Assembly (NCBI GenBank): GCA_027488855.1 | Contig: JAIYAV010000158.1 | Coordinates: 1-64,000 of the forward strand | DNA from: Saprospiraceae bacterium | GTDB taxonomy: Bacteria; Bacteroidota; Bacteroidia; Chitinophagales; Saprospiraceae | DNA: 64,000 nucleotides | Reading direction: 5' to 3' | Shown: piece by piece, positions 52,714 through 62,803 of the stretch | How positions within the stretch are numbered: position 1 is the first letter of the stretch | How the letters are laid out: each line of letters opens with the position of its first letter | Made by a program: the position numbers and the translations under genes | The notes under the pieces: model-generated | What the model saw: the letters and a program-made list of their open reading frames with translations, nothing else | Told to the model about the DNA's origin: nothing | The model's database searches: none

Positions 52714-53718
52714 ATGAAAAAACTAGTACATATTGTCTGCATACTCTTCTGTTTTTCCCATGAGGAAATGTCAGCCCAAACAACTCAAGGTAATTCAGGT
52801 GCAAATAATGTAAAAAAATTTAGCTTGAGTTATTCTTGCAATTTTGTTGGAGAAAAACTTCCTATTTCAAGTATCTATGGGTTCCAGTCTGATACCGAAG
52901 CAAGCCAGGCTTTAGAAAGAATTATGAAGTATACTGGGTTGCCCACAAACTTTAAAATTATGGCAGCAAATGTACCAAATGCTTGTGCCGTTATTGAATG
53001 TTCTTCATCAGGAAAATGTGATCGGTTTATTTTATATAATCAGGAATTTATGATGAAGATTAAAAATCTAACCAGTACAAATTGGGCCTCGATAAGTATT
53101 CTTGCACATGAAATTGGTCACCACCTTTCTGGACATACACTTGATTCAGAAGGTAGTAGGCCTTCAATAGAGCTGGAAGCAGATAAGTTTTCAGGGTTTG
53201 TACTAGCAAAAATGGGGGCCACACTTCAACAAGCAAAGATTGCAATGGAAACCTTGGGGGGGGCGCAGGGTAGTTTTACCCATCCAGCAAAAGATGCACG
53301 GGTTGCAGCGATTGTTAATGGATGGAAAGAAGGGATGATGGGTAAAGACACTAATTCCGATACACCTTCAAATAAAGAGACGCTTAATCCCAAGCCGCAG
53401 ATTATTCTTCAAAATAACATTATACAGATAATTGCAAATGCAGCAGCGATGAATTTGATGAATTGTTGTTCGTCCTTGGGTGGTAGGCAAAATCGGGCGG
53501 ATGTTGATTTTTCAAATGTAACCCAAAATGAAACTGGTACAAAAGTAACCATACCAATGACTGCCCACTGGTATGGGGGATGGTCTGGTAACCATTACTG
53601 GATTAAGGGAATATTAACGTATGATAGTTCAAACCCTAATAATGTCACTCGTAATTGGCAAAAAGTAGAGGACAGTGGTGGCTTTTCACCTGGATGCTCT
53701 AAAGGGTGTATTTACTAA
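52714..53718 (+). CDS. Exported M48-like HExxH metallopeptidase candidate
   Basis: A 334-residue exported protein from ATG 52714 (a GTG lies one codon upstream). MKKLVHIVCILFCFSHEEMSAQ is a signal peptide. The zinc motif HEIGHH (132-137) in ISILAHEIGHHLSGHTLDSE and the downstream SIELEADKFSGFVLAKMGA give the HExxH and third ligand E of M48-type peptidases, with Glu in EADKF. The C-terminal 120 residues (after a Ser/Thr/Asn-rich linker) are a separate domain with WYGGWSGNHYWIKGILTYDS and paired cysteines, unrecognised. AT-rich. It lies upstream of a second, unrelated HExxH gene. Confidence 0.75.
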   Translation: MKKLVHIVCILFCFSHEEMSAQTTQGNSGANNVKKFSLSYSCNFVGEKLPISSIYGFQSDTEASQALERIMKYTGLPTNFKIMAANVPNACAVIECSSSGKCDRFILYNQEFMMKIKNLTSTNWASISILAHEIGHHLSGHTLDSEGSRPSIELEADKFSGFVLAKMGATLQQAKIAMETLGGAQGSFTHPAKDARVAAIVNGWKEGMMGKDTNSDTPSNKETLNPKPQIILQNNIIQIIANAAAMNLMNCCSSLGGRQNRADVDFSNVTQNETGTKVTIPMTAHWYGGWSGNHYWIKGILTYDSSNPNNVTRNWQKVEDSGGFSPGCSKGCIY

Positions 53719-53866
53719 CCTATGTATATATCGCTGCTTCAGGTTTGTGCATTTGAAATGGTGAAGGTCGATGGAATGAGGAATCCCCGAATCCCATTTG
53801 CACTTTCTCTTACTCAGTGAGGTATGCTATGTGTTTAACTTAGATGTGAAATAAAAAGGGCAGATA

Positions 53867-54583
53867 ATGAAAAATTTTTTAAGCATAAAAAATGGGCTGG
53901 TTTCGTGCAGCCTAATCTTGATAGTAATAATCAATATTCATGGTTCTGTTTACCATGGATTAACAATTTCTAGTCAAGTCAAAAAAAGCTTTAAAATTGA
54001 GGATGTTTTACAAGAAAGAGATTCCTTGTTTAAACTTTATGGTAATAACAAGTATATTCAAAAAAAAATTGAATTATCTACCCTTATTGCATTGTCGTTT
54101 TACCCTGAATTAAAAGATAATAATATAGATTTTATTTATGAAAACATTAAAACTACAATGGCTACAAGACCCAGCCCTCTCTCTGTTTTTAAACAAAATA
54201 GAGACTACACCATCTATATTGATAATGATCCAGAAGGAGAGGGTATTTTAATTGATGATGTACCATTTAATGCTCAAATAGGTATCATTGGGCATGAATT
54301 AGCTCATATAGCTGACTACGAATCTAAGAGTGGTGGGCAAATTATAGGAATAGGATTACGGTATTTACATCAGCCAATGAGAGCTTCTTTTGAAAAAGAA
54401 ATAGACATCATTACCATTCGGAAGGGTTTGGGTTGGCAGTTGCACGATTGGTCAAAATATGTTCTCTATGAATCAAATGCCTCAAAAGAATATAAGGAGT
54501 ACAAGCAGAGGACGTATTTGACTCCACAAGAAATAATTAGCGAAATTTCTATAGATTCAGCGTATATTGGTGTAGAACGATAA
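53867..54583 (+). CDS. Exported or membrane-anchored HExxH protein, unknown family
   Basis: A 238-residue protein with a hydrophobic N-terminus (LVSCSLILIVIINIHG) that could be a signal or anchor. The zinc-binding HELAH (143-147) sits in IGIIGHELAHIADYESKSGG, and FEKEIDIITIRKGLGWQLHD around 175-194 may provide the third ligand. The pattern resembles minimal zincins but I do not recognise the family, so peptidase activity is an inference. No relation in sequence to the preceding M48-like protein apart from the motif. Strongly AT-rich. The gap 53719-53866 shows nothing supportable. Confidence 0.6.
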   Translation: MKNFLSIKNGLVSCSLILIVIINIHGSVYHGLTISSQVKKSFKIEDVLQERDSLFKLYGNNKYIQKKIELSTLIALSFYPELKDNNIDFIYENIKTTMATRPSPLSVFKQNRDYTIYIDNDPEGEGILIDDVPFNAQIGIIGHELAHIADYESKSGGQIIGIGLRYLHQPMRASFEKEIDIITIRKGLGWQLHDWSKYVLYESNASKEYKEYKQRTYLTPQEIISEISIDSAYIGVER

Positions 54584-54651
54584 ATTGCAAAGGATTAATA
54601 ATTAATGAATTGAATTGTATCTAAGTATAGGACAAAACAAGAATTTGCACG

Positions 54652-54758
54652 TTTATACTGGATGCCACCAAGTTTTGTGCGTTGGGTTATGGTAACTCTT
54701 TTAGGAGGCTGGGCGGTGGTTATAGGCATGCACAAAACTTGGCGGTGTACAGTATAAA
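54652..54758. repeat. CAAGTTTTGTG-type palindrome, copy 1
   Basis: Left arm 54652-54680 and right arm 54730-54758 pair with about five mismatches in 29. Both contain CCAAGTTTTGTGC or its complement and end in TTTATACTG/CAGTATAAA. It lies between the HExxH gene and the frameshifted lipoprotein gene. The same core recurs at 55692-55784 on the other side of that gene. Confidence 0.75.
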
Positions 54759-54803
54759 TAGATCATATTGTCAACCCAAATCTTAAAATACAACAAAATC
54801 AAC

Positions 54804-55681
54804 ATGAAACAGTCTTTTTTTCTCCCAATGCTATTTTTTCTCCCAATTGCTATTTTTACTTCATCGTGTAAGTACATTAGCTATTATCCAGTTCAAGTAG
54901 ATTATGGCTTAAATTCGGTTACAGCCATAAATCAATAACACCTAATATTGTTGCTAACATATCACCTTTTGTCAATGACCAGGAGTTAAATGAACATTGG
55001 TCAAACTTTCCCGACCAACTATTGGTCAAGTCAAAAGAAAATGAAAGTGAATATGATTGGTCAGACGGGTTTTACAACAAAAATCTTTCAGCTTCTATTG
55101 GCTTTGGCATAACGCCTACTATACAATTTGGCCCGCATACCTTCGGAAAGTTATATTGCCAAGGGACTTATCGAAGAGCTCCGTATTTGTTAAATTTTGA
55201 GAACAACAATTATTTGATAGACAAATCATATTTTAGCAACCTTACTGGGGCGACTGCTAATTTTAAAGCTGAAGATATCGAATTGGATATTCTTCAACTC
55301 GGTGGCTCGTCCTATTTTAAATTAATTGCTGGAAGTTTTAGTTGGGATTTTGGAGCTGGGGTTTTATTTAGCAATGGTAAAATGAGGTTTAAAGGGGTTG
55401 AGTTTGGTACCCCAAATGTCTCTTTGGCATATGATGAAAAACAAAACATCCTAACACCAACAAGGTATCCGTATGGATTTACCAAAATTGGAATTGGAAG
55501 AATAAACGGAGACAAAGGTTTTCAATTTACATTTGGTATCAACGCTGCAAAACCTAGCTTTACAATGAATGAAAACTTCAAAATATACAAAAAAATAGGC
55601 AGTAATACTTCTGAATTAGCATCAGGTTTGAATACAGAATGGCGTATTGGTTATACGTTTGGGTTCGATATTTTATTTTGA
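54804..55681 (+). pseudogene. Frameshifted exported lipoprotein gene
   Basis: ATG 54804 opens a good lipoprotein signal (MKQSFFLPMLFFLPIAIF then TSSCKYI) but the frame ends after 44 residues at TAA (54936-54938). The downstream frame, shifted by one base, is open from about 54881 to the stop at 55681 and has no credible start of its own. The two join naturally around 54900-54915: ...QVDYGL from the first and FGYSHKSITPNIVANISPFV from the second, which implies loss of one base near GGCTTAAATTCGG. The restored product would be about 290 residues, with strands typical of an OM beta-barrel (SASIGFGITPTIQFG, WRIGYTFGFDILF, terminal Phe). Either a recent pseudogene or a sequencing error. Confidence 0.7.
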
Positions 55682-55691
55682 GCGGAATTGT

Positions 55692-55784
55692 GTGTATTAC
55701 CAAGTTTTGTGTACAGATTAACCTTTGTTTTTTAATCCCCAACAATTTGTATGAAAAGGCTGCACACAAAACTTGGCGATACAT
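55692..55784. repeat. CAAGTTTTGTG-type palindrome, copy 2
   Basis: Left arm 55692-55716 and right arm 55760-55784 pair with about four mismatches in 25 and share the CCAAGTTTTGTG core with copy 1. It lies between the frameshifted lipoprotein gene and the convergent metY gene, ending eight bases before the metY stop. Confidence 0.75.
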
Positions 55785-55791
55785 CACGGAA

Positions 55792-57177
<1,386 letters not shown>

Positions 57178-57226
57178 TCAATAATCGTGAGAACGTCTGG
57201 ACTTAAGGAGCGAGTATATTTGAAAA

Positions 57227-57679
57227 TTATGGTTTGGGATTGTGGATGAGGCCCTGCAATAAATCGCCAGCCTCGTAAACCATCAAAGTTACTAAAATTC
57301 CCCAAACCGAAGCAAAGATGGACATCCAGAAAAAGATTTTTTCCTTTTTTTCACCAAAGGCATTGGCGACTAGGGTGCCACCAATGGGCGTTAACAAAAG
57401 GGGCGTAAACATGGCTACGCCGATGATTCCGTACCGCCGCCACAAAGTCACTTTGCGCCGGTTAGCAGGGGTAAATACTTTTTTGGTTTTGAAAAAACGC
57501 TGTTTGAGGTACTGTCCGAAGTAGGTGAACACCACTACGCTCAACATCATACCAGCCGCAGTCAAAGCGGCAGTGAGTAGCCAGGGTAAGCCGTAGGCTT
57601 TGCCCTGCAAAGGGCCAAACAAAAACTTAAAAGAACTAGAAAGGAGTACAGAAATATACTCCACTATATTTTCGGACAT
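57227..57679 (-). CDS. Small multidrug-export-like membrane protein
   Basis: A 150-residue membrane protein with hydrophobic segments near residues 30-55, 83-105 and 115-140. The arrangement (LLTAALTAAGMMLSVVVFTY; RYGIIGVAMFTPLLLTPIGG; FFWMSIFASVWGILVTLMVY) with the PLLLTPIGG helix break matches the Sm_multidrug_ex/YqaA-like group. Transport function of that family is weakly supported, so the role is open. The 291 bases upstream to pdxH show no gene. Confidence 0.65.
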   Translation of the reverse strand: MSENIVEYISVLLSSSFKFLFGPLQGKAYGLPWLLTAALTAAGMMLSVVVFTYFGQYLKQRFFKTKKVFTPANRRKVTLWRRYGIIGVAMFTPLLLTPIGGTLVANAFGEKKEKIFFWMSIFASVWGILVTLMVYEAGDLLQGLIHNPKP

Positions 57680-57970
57680 GTCAAGGGATGTTTCAATCGT
57701 TTAAACACTATTTGCAGGGTTTAGGTTGCAGTTTTTTTCAGGACACAAATATGCAAAAAAAACGGGGATAAAATCAATAACGTGAATAGGGCATTCAGGG
57801 GTATTTTGGGGCATTGGAAACTAATCGCTCATAATATTGAATTGGCATGACAAATCACAGCTCATCGTACCGTATTCTTCTGCATCTTTTGTCCAAAAAA
57901 AATTGTTCATTGCTTTTGTTTTTGCGCACCCTGATCGTTTCGGGGAGCTTTTCATTACAATCATTCAGTC

Positions 57971-58615
57971 ATGATAAAAAATGTAGCTGATTTGCGGCAA
58001 GAATACACTGCCGCCACCCTCGACATCGCCGATACCGCCGAGAACCCCATCGATCAATTTGCCCGTTGGTTCGAAGAAGCGCTTCTGGCCGAAGTCAAAG
58101 AGCCCAATGCCTTTACCCTTGCCACCATCAACGCAGTGGGACGGCCCCGGGCCAGAGTAGTTCTGCTTAAAGGATTTGATCACGAAGGCTTTGTTTTTTA
58201 CACCAATTACAGCAGCGCCAAAGCTGCGGAGCTGTTGGCTCATCCCTACGCGGCGATGAATTTCTTCTGGTACGACCTGGAGCGCCAGGTTCGCATCGAA
58301 GGTAAAATTGAAAAAGTAAGTGCCGAAACCTCCCGGGAATACTTCCAAAGCCGACCCAAAACCAGCCAAATTGGGGCATGGGCATCACCACAGAGTAAAG
58401 TGATTACCGACCGGGTGGTGCTGGAGGCCGAAATGGAACGCCTTAGTCAGCAATACGCTAGCGAAGAGGTATTGCCCCTGCCACCGCACTGGGGTGGGTA
58501 CCTGATCCGACCGGATTTGATTGAATTTTGGCAAGGTCGCCGCAGCCGTTTGCACGATCGGGTCCAATACCGCCTGGAGCATGGCCAATGGGTAAAAGAA
58601 TTATTAGCACCTTGA
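57971..58615 (+). CDS. pdxH: Pyridoxamine 5'-phosphate oxidase
   Basis: A 214-residue FMN enzyme that oxidises pyridoxamine or pyridoxine 5'-phosphate to PLP. Motifs: NPIDQFARWFEEALLAEVKE, ATINAVGRPRARVVLLKGFD with the FMN-binding RPRARVVLLK, FVFYTNYSSAKAAELLAHPY, FFWYDLERQVRIEGKIEKVS, SRPKTSQIGAWASPQS and the C-terminal WGGYLIRPDLIEFWQGRRSR LHDR region. Length is typical. It supplies cofactor for the PLP enzymes in this window. ahcY follows 77 bases later with its own promoter. Confidence 0.95.
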   Translation: MIKNVADLRQEYTAATLDIADTAENPIDQFARWFEEALLAEVKEPNAFTLATINAVGRPRARVVLLKGFDHEGFVFYTNYSSAKAAELLAHPYAAMNFFWYDLERQVRIEGKIEKVSAETSREYFQSRPKTSQIGAWASPQSKVITDRVVLEAEMERLSQQYASEEVLPLPPHWGGYLIRPDLIEFWQGRRSRLHDRVQYRLEHGQWVKELLAP

Positions 58616-58626
58616 TCTTTTGGCAG

Positions 58627-58654
58627 TTGTTTTTATAAAAACTAGCTATCTTTG
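58627..58654 (+). promoter_or_regulatory. Bacteroidota-type promoter of ahcY
   Basis: TTG (58627-58629), 17 nt, then TATCTTTG (58647-58654), a perfect TAnnTTTG. The remaining leader of about 32 nt is too short for an SAH riboswitch. Confidence 0.72.
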
Positions 58655-58692
58655 CACCGCGAAATCAAAAATTTAATAAAAGATAAGTACAC

Positions 58693-60003
58693 ATGTCGGT
58701 AGCAACTCAATTGAAGTACAAGGTAAAAGACATTGCTCTTGCCGAATGGGGGCGCAAGGAAATCACCCTTGCTGAGGCAGAAATGCCAGGTCTGATGGCG
58801 CTTCGCGAGAAGTACGGTCAAATCAAACCACTGAAAGGTGCACGCATCGCAGGTTGTTTGCACATGACCATTCAAACGGCTGTACTGATTGAAACCCTTA
58901 AGGAACTAGGTGCAGATGTAACCTGGTCTTCTTGCAACATCTTCTCGACCCAGGATCACGCTGCTGCCGCAATCGCTGCAGCCGGAATTCCCGTTTTTGC
59001 CTGGAAAGGAATGACTGAAGAAGAATACGAATGGTGTGTAGAGCAAACCTTGTACGCTTTTGAAGACGGACAGGGCCTCAACATGATCCTGGACGATGGT
59101 GGCGACTTGACGAATATTGTTTTGGACAAATTCCCCGAATTGGTGAAAGACCTCGGCGGCATTTCCGAAGAAACCACTACAGGCGTACACCGCTTGTACG
59201 AGCGCGTAGCGAAAGGCACTCTGCCTGTTCCTGCCATCAACGTGAACGACTCCGTTACCAAGTCTAAGTTTGACAACAAATACGGCTGTAAAGAATCACT
59301 GGTGGACGCTATCCGCCGCGCTACCGACATCATGATGGCCGGTAAAGTGGCAGTAGTGGCTGGTTACGGTGACGTAGGTAAAGGTTCTGCTGCTTCACTG
59401 CAGGGTGCAGGTTGCCGCGTGATTGTTTCTGAAATCGACCCCATTTGTGCGCTGCAAGCGGCCATGGACGGTTTTGAAGTGAAGAAAATGATCAACGCGA
59501 TTCCTCGCGCCGACATCGTGGTTACTGCTACGGGCAACTGCCGCATCATCGGTCCTGAGCACTTCAAAGTGATGAGAGACAAAACGATCTTGTGCAACAT
59601 TGGCCACTTCGACAACGAAATCGACGTAGCTTGGTTGAAAGAAAACTACGGTCACACCAAAGATACCATCAAGCCTCAGGTAGACTTGTACAACATCGAT
59701 GGCAAAGACATCCTGTTGTTGGCTGAAGGCCGCCTGGTTAACCTCGGTTGTGCAACTGGTCACCCATCCTTTGTAATGTCCAACTCTTTCACCAACCAGG
59801 TTTTGGCTCAATTGGAGCTGTATACCAAAGGTGACAAGTACGAAAACAAAGTATACATGCTGCCCAAAGAATTGGACGAGGAAGTAGCTCGCCTGCACCT
59901 GGCCAAAATTGGGGTAGAACTGGAAGAACTGACTACCGAACAAGCTGAATACATCGGCGTTGAAAAACAAGGTCCGTTTAAGCCCGAGTACTACCGGTAT
60001 TAA
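58693..60003 (+). CDS. ahcY: Adenosylhomocysteinase
   Basis: A 436-residue NAD-dependent enzyme that splits S-adenosylhomocysteine to adenosine and homocysteine, recycling the by-product of methyltransferases. Hallmarks: [83 protein letters not shown], the NAD loop [11 protein letters not shown] and the C-terminal FKPEYYRY that reaches into the neighbouring subunit. Codon choice is markedly optimised compared with neighbours, as in a highly expressed gene. Confidence 0.97.
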   Translation: MSVATQLKYKVKDIALAEWGRKEITLAEAEMPGLMALREKYGQIKPLKGARIAGCLHMTIQTAVLIETLKELGADVTWSSCNIFSTQDHAAAAIAAAGIPVFAWKGMTEEEYEWCVEQTLYAFEDGQGLNMILDDGGDLTNIVLDKFPELVKDLGGISEETTTGVHRLYERVAKGTLPVPAINVNDSVTKSKFDNKYGCKESLVDAIRRATDIMMAGKVAVVAGYGDVGKGSAASLQGAGCRVIVSEIDPICALQAAMDGFEVKKMINAIPRADIVVTATGNCRIIGPEHFKVMRDKTILCNIGHFDNEIDVAWLKENYGHTKDTIKPQVDLYNIDGKDILLLAEGRLVNLGCATGHPSFVMSNSFTNQVLAQLELYTKGDKYENKVYMLPKELDEEVARLHLAKIGVELEELTTEQAEYIGVEKQGPFKPEYYRY

Positions 60004-60034
60004 TCGAACCCGAAATTTCGGTGGAGAAACAGGG

Positions 60035-60064
60035 AGTCCATGTTGCAGTTGTGCGGCATGGACT
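60035..60064. terminator. Hairpin between ahcY and trpF
   Basis: AGTCCATG (60035-60042) and CATGGACT (60057-60064) are a perfect 8-bp stem with a 14-nt loop in the 69-base gap between the convergent genes ahcY and trpF. A T-rich stretch (TCTGTATTTT) follows on the plus strand, so it probably ends the ahcY transcript. Confidence 0.55.
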
Positions 60065-60072
60065 TCTGTATT

Positions 60073-60723
60073 TTAGCCATATACTGCCTTAAAAAACGCC
60101 TCCAATTTCACTGGATCCAAATTCCCATTCGTCCGCACACCGCTGCACAAATCCAGCCCCCAAGGTTGCACCGCATCCATTGCCGCGCGTACATTTTCCG
60201 CTTTGAGGCCTCCAGCCAAAAAAACGGGCTTGGAAGCCTGCTCCACGATCTGGCGACTCAGCGACCAATTGTGAACCCGGCCAGTTCCACCTAATTCCTT
60301 TACGACCAGGTTGGGATTGCCGGAATCCAATAGTAAGGCATCCACTTGCGGCGCGATTTCCAGGGCCTCTTCCACACTCCGCTCATCGATCACGTGAATC
60401 ACCTGTACAATCGAAATGCCGGGTAATGCCCGACGCAAGTCGGCATAAGACCCCTCGCTCAAAGCATCCACAATCTGCACGGTATTGGTCCCTACTGCCT
60501 GCTGGTGCGCGGCGATACTTGCTGCATCAGTCCGACTGGTAAGCAAAAAACTGGCAATGGGTGGTGGTACGCTGGCCGCAATTTCCTGAATGAGTTCATC
60601 ACTAATGGGGCCGGGGCCACTGGGCATCTTTGCGACCAGACCCAAGGCTGAAGCGCCATGCTCAATGGCCATTTTTGCTTCAACGAGGCTGGAGATGCAG
60701 CAAATCTTGACTTTTGGAAACAT
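60073..60723 (-). CDS. trpF: Phosphoribosylanthranilate isomerase (TrpF-like)
   Basis: A 216-residue TIM-barrel enzyme. The start MFPKVKICCISSLVEAKMAI corresponds to the TrpF pattern VKICGI with its catalytic Cys, the usual Gly being Cys here. The catalytic Asp lies in VDALLLDSGNP; FLAGGLKAENVRAAM and GLDLCSGVRTNGNLDPVKLE are the phosphate-binding end (usual V-D-x-S-S-G-V-E replaced by L-D-L-C-S-G-V-R). These substitutions and the isolation from other trp genes make a divergent or altered-function paralogue possible, though the fold is clear. Confidence 0.75.
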   Translation of the reverse strand: MFPKVKICCISSLVEAKMAIEHGASALGLVAKMPSGPGPISDELIQEIAASVPPPIASFLLTSRTDAASIAAHQQAVGTNTVQIVDALSEGSYADLRRALPGISIVQVIHVIDERSVEEALEIAPQVDALLLDSGNPNLVVKELGGTGRVHNWSLSRQIVEQASKPVFLAGGLKAENVRAAMDAVQPWGLDLCSGVRTNGNLDPVKLEAFFKAVYG

Positions 60724-60828
60724 TTCTTTAACGCTTTTGGTGCTTCAAATCACCCATTGGGGTGAGGACATGCGCAGGGAACTAAGCTAATTTTGAGGTA
60801 TTCAAATACCAAAAAACACCTCAAGATT

Positions 60829-61788
60829 ATGAAAAAGAATTGGAAAATCACCTTACAACTGTTGTTGCTTGTTTGCGCCCTGTTCAACTTCAATGCCTGT
60901 GGCAGCGAAGAACTGGTCGATCCCGGTGGCAATGAAATGACGGTCCAAAAACGCATCGATCATACCCTGAACGTGGAGGGCAAAAACCGTGAATTCATCG
61001 TGTTTCAGCCCGCTGGGATTCAAGCAATTTCCCCCGTTCCTGTGGTATTTATGTTGCACGGCACTTCTGGGGATGGAGAAAAGTTTTACAACATCTCCGG
61101 CTGGAAAGAGAAAGCCACAAAAGAGAAATTTTTCGCCATTTTTCCGTCTTCGCTAGCGTATTGCATCACCGAAGATGGGGTGAAATCTACAACTACCAAG
61201 TGGAACCATTTCGACCTTGATTCCATTGCTTGTCCTGGCCAAAAACTGTACGATGATGTGAAATTTTTCCGGGAGATGTTGAAGTTTTTACAAACGAAAT
61301 ACCCCATTGATCCCAAGCGGGTGTATGTGAGTGGTTTTTCCAACGGTGGGCAGTTTGCTTTTCGCCTGGCGGTAGAAGCTTCTGATGTGATTGCGGCAGT
61401 AGCACCCTTCGGGACCATTTTTACCAATCAAAACAAGGTGCCGCTGTCACTCATCCCGATCTACCACGGTTTTGGAAACCTGGACGACCGTTTTTTTCCC
61501 TTGAACAACGGCCAACCATTGCCCATGGGGGCGCCACTCATGAACCTTGGAGGGATGAAATTGTCCACTGGCACAATCTGTAATACTTTTGGTTTGACTT
61601 ATGCCAACACCTTAAAAGAAACGGCCAGCTCGGCATTTTGGACTTTTAGCACGCCCACCAAAGGCAATACCAACGTTTACCACGTCCACGAGTTCAAAGA
61701 CTTGACGCATGAATATCCGAATGGAACGAATTACCCGATTGCTGCTACGGAGTTGTTGTGGCCGTTTTTTAGCAAATACAGCAAATGA
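60829..61788 (+). CDS. Alpha/beta-hydrolase esterase lipoprotein (PHB-depolymerase-like)
   Basis: A 319-residue lipoprotein from ATG 60829. Residues 1-23 are the signal with lipobox FNAC (Cys24). The alpha/beta-hydrolase core shows the oxyanion region VVFMLHGTSGDGEKFY, the nucleophile in VYVSGFSNGGQFAFRLA (Ser near 171) and a C-terminal His in VYHVHEFKDLTHEYPNG. The arrangement is that of the polyhydroxybutyrate depolymerase/feruloyl esterase (LpqC-like) family. Substrate not determinable. TAATTTTG at 60788-60795 may be the -7 element. The TGA stop is the first three bases of a palindrome arm. Confidence 0.8.
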   Translation: MKKNWKITLQLLLLVCALFNFNACGSEELVDPGGNEMTVQKRIDHTLNVEGKNREFIVFQPAGIQAISPVPVVFMLHGTSGDGEKFYNISGWKEKATKEKFFAIFPSSLAYCITEDGVKSTTTKWNHFDLDSIACPGQKLYDDVKFFREMLKFLQTKYPIDPKRVYVSGFSNGGQFAFRLAVEASDVIAAVAPFGTIFTNQNKVPLSLIPIYHGFGNLDDRFFPLNNGQPLPMGAPLMNLGGMKLSTGTICNTFGLTYANTLKETASSAFWTFSTPTKGNTNVYHVHEFKDLTHEYPNGTNYPIAATELLWPFFSKYSK

Positions 61789-61862
61789 GAGATGAACGAT
61801 GAGAGATGAAAGCGGTGGAAACAAAATGCTGTACGCTTTCATCTCTCATCTTTCATCTCTCA
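61786..61862. repeat. GAGATGAAAG-type palindrome running from stop codon to stop codon
   Basis: Left arm 61786-61814 and right arm 61834-61862 are inverted repeats with one mismatch in 29. Each is TGA followed by GAGATGAA(A/C)GAT and GAGATGAAAGCG, that is, tandem GAGATGAA units. The first three bases of the left arm are the stop codon of the esterase gene and the last three bases of the right arm (TCA) are the stop codon of purU on the other strand. The loop is 19 nt. The element thus occupies the complete space between two convergent coding regions. Confidence 0.9.
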
Positions 61863-62702
61863 GTCAAAAATAATCGTCTTATTCCCCACCACGGCCACCT
61901 TGTCGTTGAAAACCAGTTTGAGCGCGTGAGCCAGTACAATTTTCTCCACGTCGCGGCCACTTTGCATCATGTCTTGTACGGAGTAGGTGTGATCCACGGG
62001 AATGACGTTTTGCATCAGGATGGGGCCTTCGTCCAGGTCATTGTTGACAAAATGGGCGGTGGCGCCAATGATTTTTACGCCGCGCTCGTAGGCTTGGCGG
62101 TAGGGGTTGGCTCCGATAAAGGCGGGCAAAAAGGAGTGGTGGATGTTGATGATGCGGTTGGGAAAATTCCGCACAAACTCCGGGGATAAAATGCGCATAT
62201 ACTTGGCCAAAACCAGGTACTCCGGGTTGTAGCGCTGCACCACTTCCAGGACTTCCTGCTCATGTTGTTCGCGGCTTTTGCCTTCGTGTGAGACGAGATG
62301 AAAATTGACGCCGAATTGATGCGTAAAAGGTTTCAGGGTATCGTGATTGCCAATGACCGCTAGGATATTGGCATTGAGCTCATTGAACTGGTGCCGCACC
62401 AACAATTCCCCCAAACAGTGTTGCTCTTTGGTGACCAGCAGAACGATGTTTTTGGCGCGTTTTTGCCGCAGGCTGATGCTGGCGTCGGCGGGCAGTACTT
62501 TGCGCAATTCCTCCAGGATGTGGGCGTCGTTGATTTTTCCCGAAAAATCGGTGCGCATGAAGAAGCGGTCTTGCTCGCGCTCCACAAATTCCTGGTTGCC
62601 GATGATGTTCACATTCTGGCTGTACAAAACGCTGGTGATTTTGTAAACGAGGCCCTTTTGGTCGGCACAGTCGATGAGGAGTACGTAGGCGGCTTGGCTC
62701 AT
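61860..62702 (-). CDS. purU: Formyltetrahydrofolate deformylase
   Basis: A 280-residue enzyme releasing formate from 10-formyl-THF. An N-terminal ACT domain (about 1-80: YVLLIDCADQKGLVYKITSV) is followed by the formyltransferase-like domain: KNIVLLVTKEQHCLGELLVR, ANILAVIGNHDTL, LAKYMRILSPEFVRNFPNRI, NIHHSFLPAFIGANPYRQAY, GVKIIGATAHFVNNDLDEGP. The catalytic Asn/His/Asp set of the family is present in NIHHSFLP and DLDEGPI. TATCTTTG (minus, 62730-62723) is its likely promoter element. Stop codon is part of a palindrome. Confidence 0.95.
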   Translation of the reverse strand: MSQAAYVLLIDCADQKGLVYKITSVLYSQNVNIIGNQEFVEREQDRFFMRTDFSGKINDAHILEELRKVLPADASISLRQKRAKNIVLLVTKEQHCLGELLVRHQFNELNANILAVIGNHDTLKPFTHQFGVNFHLVSHEGKSREQHEQEVLEVVQRYNPEYLVLAKYMRILSPEFVRNFPNRIINIHHSFLPAFIGANPYRQAYERGVKIIGATAHFVNNDLDEGPILMQNVIPVDHTYSVQDMMQSGRDVEKIVLAHALKLVFNDKVAVVGNKTIIFD

Positions 62703-62722
62703 GTTGTTTGGGTTGAAAGGGG

Positions 62723-62757
62723 CAAAGATAAGCAGGGATTGGATTCGGCTGCGCCAA
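62723..62757 (-). promoter_or_regulatory. Promoter of purU
   Basis: Minus-strand TTG (62757-62755), 24 nt, then TATCTTTG (62730-62723), a perfect TAnnTTTG 21 nt before the ATG. Spacing is at the long end of the accepted range. Confidence 0.55.
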
Positions 62758-62803
62758 ATCTTTTAAACATCCCTAAGCATCGAAAACCTTAGAAGCAAAA
62801 CTT

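Noticed and set aside
54652-55784. Insertion sequence with terminal inverted repeats
   Set aside because: No transposase or DDE/HUH motif is encoded between the two palindromes, and each palindrome is complete in itself.
58655-58692. SAH riboswitch in front of ahcY
   Set aside because: Only about 32 nt lie between the inferred transcription start and the ATG.
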